64,000 nt of DNA from NCBI GenBank assembly GCA_013289515.1, contig JABCZU010000006.1, positions 1-64,000 on the forward strand, written 5' to 3'. The translations under genes and the position numbers were made by a program. This document shows positions 41,570 to 50,419 of this stretch, one piece after another. The stretch's first letter is position 1. The number at the start of each line of letters is the position of its first letter. The notes beneath the pieces are model-generated. The model made no database searches. It was given only the letters and a program-made list of their open reading frames with translations, and was not told where the DNA came from. Origin of the DNA: Candidatus Babelota bacterium (GTDB taxonomy: Bacteria; Babelota; Babeliae; Babelales; RVW-14).

Positions 41570-43519
41570 TTATTTCAAAAACTGATTGATATACCAATCA
41601 TACACTCCCTTAATGCCATCAGACAAGGCAATTTGAGCCTTCCATCCCAAGCTGTTAACATATGACACATCAAGCAATTTTTTGAGCGTACCATCAGGCT
41701 TATTGGTATCAAAGCGCAATTCTCCTTTAAAGCCAACAATGTCTTTGATAAGAAGAGCAAGGTATCGCAAGGAAATATCAGTACCAACACCAACATTAAT
41801 ACATTCATTGAGCATTGAAGCATCGTAATTTTGCATAAGAAATATAAGCGCTTGTGCCAAGTCATCTACATGCAAAAATTCACGCATTGGGTTACCGGTC
41901 CCCCAGACTGTAACATGATGTTTGAATACACCAATCTTGGCTAAAGTGCTAATTACTGAGGCCGAATCATTCTGATCAATTAACGCATCAAGGCCATAAC
42001 CAAGACTATGCTTTTTGACATCCTGCACAATTGCTGCAAGGTCATCCTGTTCAAGTAATTTTGCCAAATGAATTTTACGAATCAGTGCTGGTAACACGTG
42101 GGATGTTTCGAAGTTAAAATTATCATTAATACCATATAAATTGGTTGGCATAGCAGAAATAAAGTTTGTACCATATTGGTGGTTATATGCATCGCACAGT
42201 TTAATTGCAGCTATTTTGGCCACCGCATACGGCTCATTGGTTACCTCCAATGGACCGGTAAGCAAATACTCTTCTTTCATTGGCTGCGGCGCTTGCTTTG
42301 GATAAATACAAGAGCTGCCTAAATTAATTAATTTTCGCACGCCATATTTATGTGCTGCATCAATCACGTTAGCTGCAATCATCATGTTCTTATAAATAAA
42401 TTCACCTCGGTACGTATTGTTGGCCAAAATGCCGCCAACTTTTGCTGCAGCCAAGAAGACATATTCTGGGCGCTCCTTTTTAAAAAAATCATGTACTGCT
42501 TGTTGATTACATAAATCGAGTTCACTGCTTGTGCGTACTACCAAATTTTTGTATCCAGCAGCCTCAAGGGCCCGTACAAGTGCTGAACCAACCAATCCCT
42601 TATGTCCGGCAACATAGATCTTTGCCTGCAGAGGCATGGGCTTGCACGTTGTAGATTTTAGGTTATTAGTTATAACAAATCCAAGTTTTTTGAATACATT
42701 CCCCCATTCTTTCTGCACATGTTTATACCCTACAGAAAGAATGTCTTTGACAAAGAAATTTTTAATATGCCTTTCTTTCCAATCTGTTCTATAGATCGGT
42801 AAATCATTCAGTACCACTAGCGTGTAAATAAGCTTAGGAAATTTGCGAGAAATTACATTACGTAATCCAATAGCCTCAGCTTTTGTTATTTTAGTACGAA
42901 AAAAATATATGGGCTTTCCACTGTTAAGGGCTGCATTAAAACGATCAATCCTTCTTAGCATTTTTGCTTGAACGGCCTGATAATCGCTCAAAGGCTCAAG
43001 ATCTTTTTTAAAATCATGAATAAATCGTATACCATATAATTGATCCTCAACACCTATACACCTACCATGACTCTTGCCAGTTAATTTTAAATTTTCTCGT
43101 TTCAAGTAATCTTTAAAGTTACTTTCTATTGCTCTATGAATTGCTTTAATAGGACTTATGCACCAGTCAAAGGGGAAAAATGCTTCTGAAATTTTAAAAA
43201 TTTCTAAACTAAGAGCACCTGCACAATTACAACCCAGGCTTATGGTTACATATTGTTTTTTTAAACTAAGTCCTACTCCTAGGTCCGGGGAAGTATAATC
43301 TCTATCTGCTAACGGCAAATACAAGTTACAAAGACAAGCCGCCAATGCATGCGCATTAGTTTCTTTTCTTAGATTTTCTAAAACTGAATATTCTTGTTCA
43401 ATTTCATTGGCTAATATCGTTGTTGGATAATCATCTGCTGTAGTCTGAAATGGTTTTAATGGTTGTAATAAAAACAAGAATATAACACTGAGAAATGCCC
43501 TAATGGTACCTATTGCCAT
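41570..43519 (-). CDS. fcl: DUF1796-GDP-L-fucose synthase fusion, exported
   Basis: 649 aa, about twice the usual length. Export segment about 5-25; DUF1796 domain about 88-290 (SLGCNCAGAL, FFPFDWCISP, RFIHDF); GDP-L-fucose synthase about 299-649. The synthase has AGHKGLVGS (304-312), GSSCIYP, catalytic Y431-x3-K435 in YAVAK, and REFLHVDDLA. It converts GDP-4-keto-6-deoxymannose to GDP-L-fucose by epimerisation and NADPH reduction, the step after gmd. A roughly 40-residue insertion (about 485-530) lies before the VTVWGTG segment. The fusion joins a domain of unknown function to a nucleotide-sugar enzyme and puts both behind a signal peptide. Divergent from gmd across a 445-bp gap. Confidence 0.92.
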   Translation of the reverse strand: MAIGTIRAFLSVIFLFLLQPLKPFQTTADDYPTTILANEIEQEYSVLENLRKETNAHALAACLCNLYLPLADRDYTSPDLGVGLSLKKQYVTISLGCNCAGALSLEIFKISEAFFPFDWCISPIKAIHRAIESNFKDYLKRENLKLTGKSHGRCIGVEDQLYGIRFIHDFKKDLEPLSDYQAVQAKMLRRIDRFNAALNSGKPIYFFRTKITKAEAIGLRNVISRKFPKLIYTLVVLNDLPIYRTDWKERHIKNFFVKDILSVGYKHVQKEWGNVFKKLGFVITNNLKSTTCKPMPLQAKIYVAGHKGLVGSALVRALEAAGYKNLVVRTSSELDLCNQQAVHDFFKKERPEYVFLAAAKVGGILANNTYRGEFIYKNMMIAANVIDAAHKYGVRKLINLGSSCIYPKQAPQPMKEEYLLTGPLEVTNEPYAVAKIAAIKLCDAYNHQYGTNFISAMPTNLYGINDNFNFETSHVLPALIRKIHLAKLLEQDDLAAIVQDVKKHSLGYGLDALIDQNDSASVISTLAKIGVFKHHVTVWGTGNPMREFLHVDDLAQALIFLMQNYDASMLNECINVGVGTDISLRYLALLIKDIVGFKGELRFDTNKPDGTLKKLLDVSYVNSLGWKAQIALSDGIKGVYDWYINQFLK

Positions 43520-43964
43520 ATTATTCCCTTTCCCCTTATTAGTTAATTTTGAAACAGTTACCCAATATCCCCAATTTAATAGACAGAAAAGGCTCTTTGC
43601 AACATTGTATTATAAAATAAAATATTGATTGCAGTGGAAAATTGACTTAGCCATGCAAAAAAACCACACTTTCTTAGTAAAAACGATTACCTTTTAGAAA
43701 ATAGATAGATTTATTTAGTAAAATTTTTTTGGCTAAGAGACATTGAACAAATTGCGAAAAAACGTCCGCTGGAAATGCCTCAATTTCGGCAATTGCTCTT
43801 CGATAACCTCATATCTATAAGTCATCAATAGTACACAAATCTTGATCGAATAAAGATATCTTTATTATAGTGGCAAGGAGATGCAATGCGCGATCTTTTT
43901 TTAGGAATGGGAAAGCGCTATATTTACAAAAAATGTATTATGGTACAGAAGGGGATAAAAAATA
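43520..43964. other. Divergent intergenic region between fcl and gmd
   Basis: 445 bp, strongly AT-rich. It holds a plus-strand promoter candidate at 43842-43871 and the start of a short frame with a good ribosome site at 43886. I see no RNA gene, repeat family or strong hairpin in the remainder. Confidence 0.6.
43842..43871 (+). promoter_or_regulatory. Promoter candidate for the gmd operon
   Basis: -35 TTGATC (43842-43847), 18-bp spacer, -10 TATAGT (43866-43871), about 94 bp before the gmd ATG. It would also transcribe the short upstream frame at 43886. Confidence 0.5.
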
Positions 43965-44059
43965 ATGAAATATATTGTCAGGTTATTTTTATTAAACGCA
44001 TTTGCTATTATGCCGTACTCAATCAGTGGTTATGCGCCCTTAGTCAACAGCGATTCTAG
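43886..44059 (+). CDS. Possible 57-aa leader/upstream ORF overlapping gmd
   Basis: ATG preceded by AAGGAG with 5-nt spacing (43875-43880), a better ribosome site than that of gmd. It encodes a basic peptide ([16 protein letters not shown]...) and ends inside gmd in another frame. No homology recognised. It could be a translational leader that tunes gmd expression or chance; coding status is uncertain. Confidence 0.25.
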   Translation: MRDLFLGMGKRYIYKKCIMVQKGIKNNEIYCQVIFIKRICYYAVLNQWLCALSQQRF

Positions 44060-45200
44060 TCCCATTGCTCATCCATTAAAGATAAATACCAATACTGTTA
44101 GCAATAAAAAAGTTGCTCTCATTATTGGTGTTACAGGACAAGATGGAGCCTATCTTTCAGAATTTTTATTAAGAAAGCACTATACTGTACATGGCATTAA
44201 GAGACGTTCCTCGTCATTCAATACAGGAAGAATAGACCATCTTTATCAAGATCCTCACCTCAATGCCAACAAGCACTTTATCTTGCACTATGGCGATTCA
44301 ACCGATGCCAGCAGCATCTTAGCAATCATACAAAAGGTGAAACCAGATGAGATTTATAACCTTGCAGCACAAAGTCACGTTCAAGTTTCATTTGAAATGC
44401 CCGCCTACACGGCAATGGTGGATGCTTTGGGAACATTATACGTTCTAGAAGCTATTCGCAGCCTTGGCTTAACACATAAAACAAAATTTTATCAGGCATC
44501 AACAAGCGAACTTTTTGGTAAGGTTCAGGAAACTCCCCAAAAGGAGACAACGCCGTTTTATCCACGCTCCCCTTATGCCGTTGCTAAAATTTATGGCTTT
44601 TGGATAACCAAAAACTATCGTGAAGCCTATAATATGTTTGCATGTAACGGTATCCTATTTAATCATGAATCACCCATCAGAGGCGAAACCTTTGTCACCA
44701 GAAAAATTACACGGGCAGTTGCGCGCATTAAATATGGCCTTGAAGATACGTTATATTTAGGAAATCTTGATTCCAAGCGCGACTGGGGACACGCTCGTGA
44801 TTATGTGGAAGCTATGTGGCTTATGCTTCAGCAAAAAACCGCTGATGACTTTGTGATCGCCACCGGCCAAACTCATTCTGTAAGAAAGTTTGTTGAACTA
44901 GCCTTTAAAGAAGCTGGCATCACTATTAAGTGGCACGGGGAAGGAGTCAACGAATACGGAACTGATAAGGACACGGGCAAGGCCATCGTTATGGTTGATA
45001 AAAAATACTTCAGGCCAACAGAGGTCGATCTGCTCCTTGGCGACGCCACTAAGGCACGCACAATTCTTAGATGGACGCCTCGTACCACATTTGAGCAATT
45101 AGTTAATGAGATGGTTGTTAGTGAAATGGATGAGGTCCGCCATCAAATGAGATCATTGCAAACCAATCAATCGCTCTTTGAAGAACAGGATCTGTATTAA
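43965..45200 (+). CDS. gmd: GDP-mannose 4,6-dehydratase with signal peptide
   Basis: 411 aa. It converts GDP-D-mannose to GDP-4-keto-6-deoxy-D-mannose, first step of GDP-fucose synthesis. It has GVTGQDG (55-61) of the NADP site, [28 protein letters not shown], catalytic STSELFG and Y204-x3-K208 (YAVAK), [16 protein letters not shown] and [14 protein letters not shown], all diagnostic. The usual enzyme begins at the Rossmann strand; here about 48 residues precede it, including a signal peptide ([14 protein letters not shown]..., cut near GYA-PL). AAGGGG lies upstream. The GT10 fucosyltransferase gene starts one base after the stop. Together with fcl this gives a full GDP-Fuc pathway, exported. 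Confidence 0.96.
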   Translation: MKYIVRLFLLNAFAIMPYSISGYAPLVNSDSSPIAHPLKINTNTVSNKKVALIIGVTGQDGAYLSEFLLRKHYTVHGIKRRSSSFNTGRIDHLYQDPHLNANKHFILHYGDSTDASSILAIIQKVKPDEIYNLAAQSHVQVSFEMPAYTAMVDALGTLYVLEAIRSLGLTHKTKFYQASTSELFGKVQETPQKETTPFYPRSPYAVAKIYGFWITKNYREAYNMFACNGILFNHESPIRGETFVTRKITRAVARIKYGLEDTLYLGNLDSKRDWGHARDYVEAMWLMLQQKTADDFVIATGQTHSVRKFVELAFKEAGITIKWHGEGVNEYGTDKDTGKAIVMVDKKYFRPTEVDLLLGDATKARTILRWTPRTTFEQLVNEMVVSEMDEVRHQMRSLQTNQSLFEEQDLY

Positions 45201-45201
45201 G

Positions 45202-46227
45202 ATGAAAAAAATACTCTATGGCCTTATCTATTGCATGTTGCATACAACACTGACACTGGCAAATGCTGAAAAAATCATTTATATAGTTCCAGCAATAGAC
45301 ACGCCCACCAATGGAGGATTATTTGCTCCTAAAGAATTTAATGATAGTCGAAGGAGGTTTATAGCATTAAAAGAAGTAGCACAACGCAAAGGCTACACAC
45401 TTCAGGCAACTAAAGACATTAGCGATAAAAAAAATGTTGTTGCTGTCGTTGTTTTTACTACCATGCATATTAACCAGAAATTGCTTCAGAATTTGCAACA
45501 ATATCCCAAGAGAAAGCGCATCCTATTTTTGTCAGAATCTCCTCTGTTGCAAGGATGGGCTCATGATTCATCCATCACAAAACATTGGGGGAAAGTATTT
45601 ACCGTATTAGATAACTTTGTCGACAATAAAAAATTTTTTAAATATTACTATCCACAATCTTCGTTACAAATGATTGGTGATATACCCCCTTTTGAGCAAA
45701 AAAAATTTTGTACCCTGATTGCAGGTAATAAAGATTTCTGTAGTAAGAATAAAGATGGGCTCTACGTACAACGAAGAAAAACAATAAAATTTTTTGAAGA
45801 TTTACATACTAATGAGTTTGATTTATATGGCATTGGATGGAACAAAAAAAAGAATCCATCATATCAAGGAGCAATCAAAAATAAAACGGAAACTCTAAAA
45901 CATTACAAGTTTTGTATTTGTTATGAGAATATTAAAAACACTTATGGTTATATCTCAGAAAAGATTTTTGACTGTCTTATAGCTGGTTGTATTCCAATTT
46001 ATTGGGGAGCTGCAAATGTTACCTCTTACATCCCAAAAAATTGCTTTATAGACCGACGAGCATTCAACTCCCTAAGTGACCTTTATAGATTTTTAAAAAA
46101 GATGAATGAGGATACCTACAATCAATATTTGGTAAATATTAGAAAGTTTCTAAATTCAGAAAAAGTAAATAAATTTTCCATAAATCATTTTACAAAAACA
46201 TTCTTGAATGCTGTAGAAAAACCATAG
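45202..46227 (+). CDS. GT10 alpha-1,3-fucosyltransferase, exported
   Basis: 341 aa. Signal peptide about 1-22 (cut ANA-EK). The C-terminal half carries the GT10 signature: KFCICYENIKNTYGYISEKIFDC followed by LIAGCIPIYWGAANV, the GDP-fucose binding region shared with animal and Helicobacter alpha-1,3/1,4-fucosyltransferases. An upstream PFEQKKFCTLIAGNK region is the expected GT-B middle. A TTG at 45178 in frame is less likely than the ATG at 45202, one base after gmd's stop, with AGGAT upstream; translation is probably coupled to gmd. It uses GDP-fucose to cap a glycan. Confidence 0.93.
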   Translation: MKKILYGLIYCMLHTTLTLANAEKIIYIVPAIDTPTNGGLFAPKEFNDSRRRFIALKEVAQRKGYTLQATKDISDKKNVVAVVVFTTMHINQKLLQNLQQYPKRKRILFLSESPLLQGWAHDSSITKHWGKVFTVLDNFVDNKKFFKYYYPQSSLQMIGDIPPFEQKKFCTLIAGNKDFCSKNKDGLYVQRRKTIKFFEDLHTNEFDLYGIGWNKKKNPSYQGAIKNKTETLKHYKFCICYENIKNTYGYISEKIFDCLIAGCIPIYWGAANVTSYIPKNCFIDRRAFNSLSDLYRFLKKMNEDTYNQYLVNIRKFLNSEKVNKFSINHFTKTFLNAVEKP

Positions 46228-46246
46228 TTCAATGGATAAGGATTTT

Positions 46247-46275
46247 TGCGACAGATATGCAAAAAATCTGTCGCA
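46247..46275 (+). promoter_or_regulatory. Leader hairpin before the second GT4 gene
   Basis: Perfect 10-bp stem TGCGACAGAT (46247-46256) / ATCTGTCGCA (46266-46275), immediately followed by the ribosome site GGGGGCAGGG and the ATG at 46288. No T run, so an mRNA processing or translation-control hairpin is more likely than a terminator. Confidence 0.5.
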
Positions 46276-46287
46276 GGGGGCAGGGTT

Positions 46288-47544
46288 ATGAAGTTGACGT
46301 ATAAAAAATTATACAGATTGCTATGTTTACAAATATTCTTTCTATGGAATATCTTTCCTCTTAATTATATCGACCAGGTTGACGACCTCTTATATCGTTC
46401 TGTGTATATGCCCCAAAAAAGCGAAAAAAAAACTGCTGTTGTGCTAGTGCACCACGATGCCCCGCATTGGGGGGGCATGGAGTCTCATATGGTTAATTAT
46501 TACAAGACACTTCTGAAACATGGACATTCTGTGGTGCTTATTACGAAGACGGGGACAGAAACAGCGCGACAGCTTGATTGTATGAAATTACCCTTTATGC
46601 CGTTTTCTAAAAATGGCTTGTATCAGGATATGCTTGATGCTTGTAGGGCTATTGATGCCAATGTTATTGTGTGTCTGAGCTTTGAGAAAGTTGGTGTAGC
46701 AAAGCTTGTAGCAAAAACCATGCCTATTAAGATTATCTATGAGCAGCACATGGTCTCGTATGCACAACAATCAGGCTCTGTAACAATGCTCAAAGGTATT
46801 GATGCCGTTGTGGCGGTCAACCAGGAGCTTGTAAATCATTTTGAAAAAATAAATCAACATGATACATTAGATATCAAGCACATAAAATTTATTCCGCCCT
46901 TTATGGACGAGGATAGGTTTTCTTTGCCGCTACCAAAAATATCTAAAGACAAATACTTTAAAAAGAATTTTAACATAGGACTCAAACAGTGTCCTACGCT
47001 TTGTATGATAGCTGGTATGTACCCAAGTGTTGATGGCAAAAATCACCCATTACTTTTTAAAGCAATTCACCATTTTGTGCATATTAAAAAAAGACCGGTA
47101 CAAGCCTTACTTGTTGGTGATGGCGCAGCCAAAGAGTATTTAAAAAAATTGGTACACAAATTAAAAATAAATGAGTACATACACTTTCTTGGTTTTACAC
47201 CCCCTTCTCAAATTCCTGCTATTCTTCATTATGCAGATTTTCACGTATTGGCAAGCACAAAGGAGTCATTTGGTCTTGTTCATATAGAGGCCGGTTTTAT
47301 GAAAAAACCGTCGATAGGGGCATTGGGAACCGGAGCAACCACTATTATTAAACACGGCGTATCAGGATTGTTATTTAAAAATAACAACCTTAAAAGCCTG
47401 ATTAATTGTATTGACCAGTTGGCTCATCGCCCCGTATTGTGTGCCAAGTTTGGCAAGAATGCCTTTGAGTATATGCATAAATATTTTTCTAACGATATTC
47501 ACTATCAGCTGCTTACAGATCTTTATAAAAAAATAGGTTGTTAA
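46288..47544 (+). CDS. Glycosyltransferase family 4 (paralogue), exported
   Basis: 418 aa, close paralogue of the 36443 enzyme throughout: HWGGMESHMVNYYKTLLKHGHSVVLIT, CMIAGMYPSVDGKNHPLLF, IHFLGF, ASTKESFGLVHIEAGFMKKPS (donor-binding EX7E region). The N-terminus has a basic, hydrophobic export segment (MKLTYKKLYRLLCLQIFFLW). ATG at 46288 chosen because a GGGGGCAGGG site precedes it. The paralogues flank the fcl-gmd core, suggesting duplication during growth of the cluster. Substrate unknown. Confidence 0.87.
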   Translation: MKLTYKKLYRLLCLQIFFLWNIFPLNYIDQVDDLLYRSVYMPQKSEKKTAVVLVHHDAPHWGGMESHMVNYYKTLLKHGHSVVLITKTGTETARQLDCMKLPFMPFSKNGLYQDMLDACRAIDANVIVCLSFEKVGVAKLVAKTMPIKIIYEQHMVSYAQQSGSVTMLKGIDAVVAVNQELVNHFEKINQHDTLDIKHIKFIPPFMDEDRFSLPLPKISKDKYFKKNFNIGLKQCPTLCMIAGMYPSVDGKNHPLLFKAIHHFVHIKKRPVQALLVGDGAAKEYLKKLVHKLKINEYIHFLGFTPPSQIPAILHYADFHVLASTKESFGLVHIEAGFMKKPSIGALGTGATTIIKHGVSGLLFKNNNLKSLINCIDQLAHRPVLCAKFGKNAFEYMHKYFSNDIHYQLLTDLYKKIGC

Positions 47545-47569
47545 TAAAAACCACTGTGGAGATTTTTTA

Positions 47570-48508
47570 GTGATGATTAAATTAACGTTTTTAGCAAATA
47601 CAAGAGTATTGGTAGTATTATTTATTTTGATTCAAGGCTCATTATTAGGTCTTATTATTCAGGTTCCTCCTGCACACCATCACCAAGTACAACTCAGTGG
47701 GTTACGAGCTTCAAGCCTTCCGTACATCTCAGGTGATACTTTTAGAATGGCCTGCGATCTTATTATTGATGAAAGACAGCGCGTATTCAATACTGACTGG
47801 GTAAAAAATGGTAGTGTTATTTTTCTTAAAGCAAATCTGATCCCATTTTTCTTTACGCGGATTCATCCCTATATTACTAAGCGGTATATCCTTGTAACAC
47901 ATAATAGTGTTCAACCTGCTCCTGGTAAATTTATCAAATATTTGAATGATAAAAAAATCATCGCCTGGTTTGGACAAAACTGCGATAGCAATGCGCATAA
48001 AAAATTTATACCAATTCCAGTAGGTATTGCTAATCGTTACTGGTCAATCGGCGATATTAAAGTGTTTGACAATGTTCGTGAGCGCACAAAAAATCATGAG
48101 CGTCCCTGGCTTGTCTACCTTAATTGTGTAAATACCCATCCGGAACGCCAAGAGGTTAATAGGCTTTTTTCGAGTAAGCCATGGTGTGTGAATGCGACAA
48201 AAAAACCGCACCCTGAATTCTTAGAAGATCTTGCGCGTTGTAAATTTATATTATGTCCACGGGGTAATGGGCTTGATTGCCATAGAACCTGGGAAGTACT
48301 TCTTATGGGCGCCATCCCTATCATGAAACACTCAACGCTGGATCCATTATTTGCAGGACTCCCTGTTGTACTTATTAATAAGTGGAGTGATGTTACCGAG
48401 GATTTTCTTGAAAAAACATACGCCAAAATACAACGCACAATATTTGCAACTGATCGTATGTTTGGTGGCTATTGGCTAAAGCTTATTGCTCAGGCAAAAA
48501 AATTATGA
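47570..48508 (+). CDS. Exostosin-like (GT47-type) glycosyltransferase, exported
   Basis: 312 aa. N-terminal hydrophobic segment about 9-30. The C-terminal half carries the exostosin-like block KFILCPRGNGLDCHRTWEVLLMG followed by AIPIMKHSTLDPLFAGLPVVL and INKWSDVTEDFL, found in GT47-type enzymes of eukaryotes, giant viruses and some bacteria. The upstream part (YILVTHNSVQPAPGKF, IPIPVGIANRYW) fits the same fold. GTG at 47570 (GGAG 8 nt upstream) or the ATG one codon later may be the start. It lies 25 bp after the GT4 gene, same operon. Acceptor unknown. Confidence 0.8.
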   Translation: MMIKLTFLANTRVLVVLFILIQGSLLGLIIQVPPAHHHQVQLSGLRASSLPYISGDTFRMACDLIIDERQRVFNTDWVKNGSVIFLKANLIPFFFTRIHPYITKRYILVTHNSVQPAPGKFIKYLNDKKIIAWFGQNCDSNAHKKFIPIPVGIANRYWSIGDIKVFDNVRERTKNHERPWLVYLNCVNTHPERQEVNRLFSSKPWCVNATKKPHPEFLEDLARCKFILCPRGNGLDCHRTWEVLLMGAIPIMKHSTLDPLFAGLPVVLINKWSDVTEDFLEKTYAKIQRTIFATDRMFGGYWLKLIAQAKKL

Positions 48509-48611
48509 TCGCTTATCAATAAGAACCTTACTTGATCTTTTTGCTTGACAATCAGAGTGGCCTTAATGAAGGATATGTATCACAGATAAATGCTTTGATA
48601 TGTGAAGCACC

Positions 48612-48639
48612 TTGACCTTGCAGTGTGAGGGCGTATAAA
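48612..48639 (+). promoter_or_regulatory. Promoter candidate before the third NodZ-like gene
   Basis: -35 TTGACC (48612-48617), 16-bp spacer, -10 TATAAA (48634-48639), 56 bp before the ATG at 48696. Confidence 0.45.
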
Positions 48640-48695
48640 AACAAAATTTGTGCGCATATTATGATAAATCCTACTTCCTACAAGCAAAGAGTGCA

Positions 48696-49565
48696 ATGCC
48701 AAGAAATCTATTATTTATGATAACGTTTTATTGCGCCTGTTCTATTGGATCCTTATTATCCAATGTCCAAAAGATTGTACGTAGCTTTCCCCCAAAAGGT
48801 AATTATTCCGTTGTCATGCACTCCCGACAAGGTGCCGGTATGTTTAGTATGTTTGATGATGTTCTTGATTTATTAAAACGTTACGAGCTAGGGCATTATC
48901 AAGGCGTTGAGGTAAATTTAGGAAAAACAGGGGTTTACTATCAACCTAGTCATGGTGAAAATTGGTGGTCCTATTATTGCGAACCAATAAGCCTGGGTAA
49001 AAAAAGTAATAGTAAAATGATTATGGGTGGGGATCCATACATCATTTCATGGCGACGACATCCATGGCCTCGGAAAGAAGCATCTAGGCTTATTAAGAAA
49101 TATATACGCATCAAATCTCATATTCAAAAAACAGTTAATGTTTTAAGCAGAGCCCTAAAAGACCATTTTGTCATATCAGTTCATTACAGAGCAACTGACA
49201 AACTTTTTGAGGCTCCTCGCGTGAGCTTTGAAAAGTTTGAGCAAGAAGTCCTAAAAACAATGAAAGCTTACGGTCAAAAAAAATATAAAATTTTTGTAGC
49301 AACTGATGAGCAAGCATTCTTATGTTATATGATCAAGAAATTTGGGATTCTTGTTCATTATAATCCGAGTGCAATACGTTCCAAGGATGGTAAGCCTGTC
49401 CATAATAATGTGCAGAATGACCAGTATAAATGCGGCGAGGATGCCTTGATTGACGCGCTTTTACTCTCTCGAGGAAATTATCTTATTAAGACTGTCTCAT
49501 TTTTAAGCAGGTGGGCAACATTTTTTAATATCAATCTTCCCTTTGTAGAGTTGAGCAATAAATAA
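48696..49565 (+). CDS. NodZ/O-FucT-like fucosyltransferase (paralogue 3), exported
   Basis: 289 aa. Export segment MPRNLLFMITFYCACSIGSLL, then the shared domain: GAGMFSMFDDVLDLLKRYELG, NWWSYYCEPISLG, VHYRATDKLFEAP (nucleotide-sugar site), IFVATDEQAFLCYMI, KCGEDALIDALLLSRGNYLIKT. In the last motif KTVSFLSRW replaces the KSCSNLSRW of the other two copies. A TTG start 16 codons upstream is possible but the ATG gives a better signal peptide. Acceptor specificity unknown. Confidence 0.8.
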   Translation: MPRNLLFMITFYCACSIGSLLSNVQKIVRSFPPKGNYSVVMHSRQGAGMFSMFDDVLDLLKRYELGHYQGVEVNLGKTGVYYQPSHGENWWSYYCEPISLGKKSNSKMIMGGDPYIISWRRHPWPRKEASRLIKKYIRIKSHIQKTVNVLSRALKDHFVISVHYRATDKLFEAPRVSFEKFEQEVLKTMKAYGQKKYKIFVATDEQAFLCYMIKKFGILVHYNPSAIRSKDGKPVHNNVQNDQYKCGEDALIDALLLSRGNYLIKTVSFLSRWATFFNINLPFVELSNK

Positions 49566-49611
49566 CAAATGCAATGTTGATCTATTATATTTATGATAAG
49601 AAGGAGAAATC

Positions 49612-50337
49612 ATGTATCAAATCTTAAAAAAAACGGCGATTTTATTTATTGCTGGCCTACTGTTTTTTCAGCATGTAGAATGTGCTCGCAAAATAACCAA
49701 AAAAATAACCAAAAAAATTATCAAGACATATTTACCTGAACATTTTGTGGTTGTTGAGGCTGGTGCATGCAATGGCTCAGATACTGCTGAAATGGCCAAG
49801 CTTTGGCCCAATAGTAAAATACACGCCTTTGAGCCAGTGCCCGCTCTTTTTGCTCAATTGAAAAATAGAGTCAAAAATCATAAAAATGTTGCCTGTTATA
49901 CTTCCGCGTTAAGTAATCAAGCAGGATCTGCTACATTTTATGTTAGCAGTGGAACATCGGATGCTTCAAGTTCCTTGCTGAAGCCTAAAGAGCACTTAAC
50001 TGTTTGTCCAACCGTTCTTTTTGAAAAAGAAATTATTGTTAAAACAATTATGCTAGATGATTGGGCCAAACAACATAAGATAGAAAAAGTTGATTTTCTA
50101 TGGCTTGATATGCAAGGATCCGAGCTCACAATGCTTAAAGCAGCTCCAAAGATACTTAAAACAGTACGTGTTATTCAGATGGAGGTATCTATAAAGGAGT
50201 TGTATGAAACGGTTCCTCTTTATTCCGAAGTACGAAAGTGGCTCGAACAACAAGGGTTTGCGGTGGTACTGGCTGATATAGATGAGGCTAGAGGATGGGG
50301 AGATGTGTTGTTTGTTAGGAAAAAGGCATATCTTTAA
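49612..50337 (+). CDS. FkbM-family methyltransferase (paralogue 2), exported
   Basis: 241 aa. Signal peptide about 1-24 (cut near VECA-RK), a lysine-rich linker (ITKKITKKIIK), then FVVVEAGACNGSDTAEMAKLW (SAM-binding), HAFEPVPALFAQL, and the FkbM signature KVDFLWLDMQGSELTMLKAAP. AAGGAG precedes the ATG. Diverged from the 29863 copy, so probably methylates another position. Its SAM must come from outside the cytosol if exported, as noted for the first copy. Confidence 0.88.
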   Translation: MYQILKKTAILFIAGLLFFQHVECARKITKKITKKIIKTYLPEHFVVVEAGACNGSDTAEMAKLWPNSKIHAFEPVPALFAQLKNRVKNHKNVACYTSALSNQAGSATFYVSSGTSDASSSLLKPKEHLTVCPTVLFEKEIIVKTIMLDDWAKQHKIEKVDFLWLDMQGSELTMLKAAPKILKTVRVIQMEVSIKELYETVPLYSEVRKWLEQQGFAVVLADIDEARGWGDVLFVRKKAYL

Positions 50338-50419
50338 CCCCTTTATAAAAGAGCCCATGCAGGAACAGAGGGGAAATGTACTTAAAGTTCTTGGGCTTTT
50401 AAAATAATAAGGAAATGTA

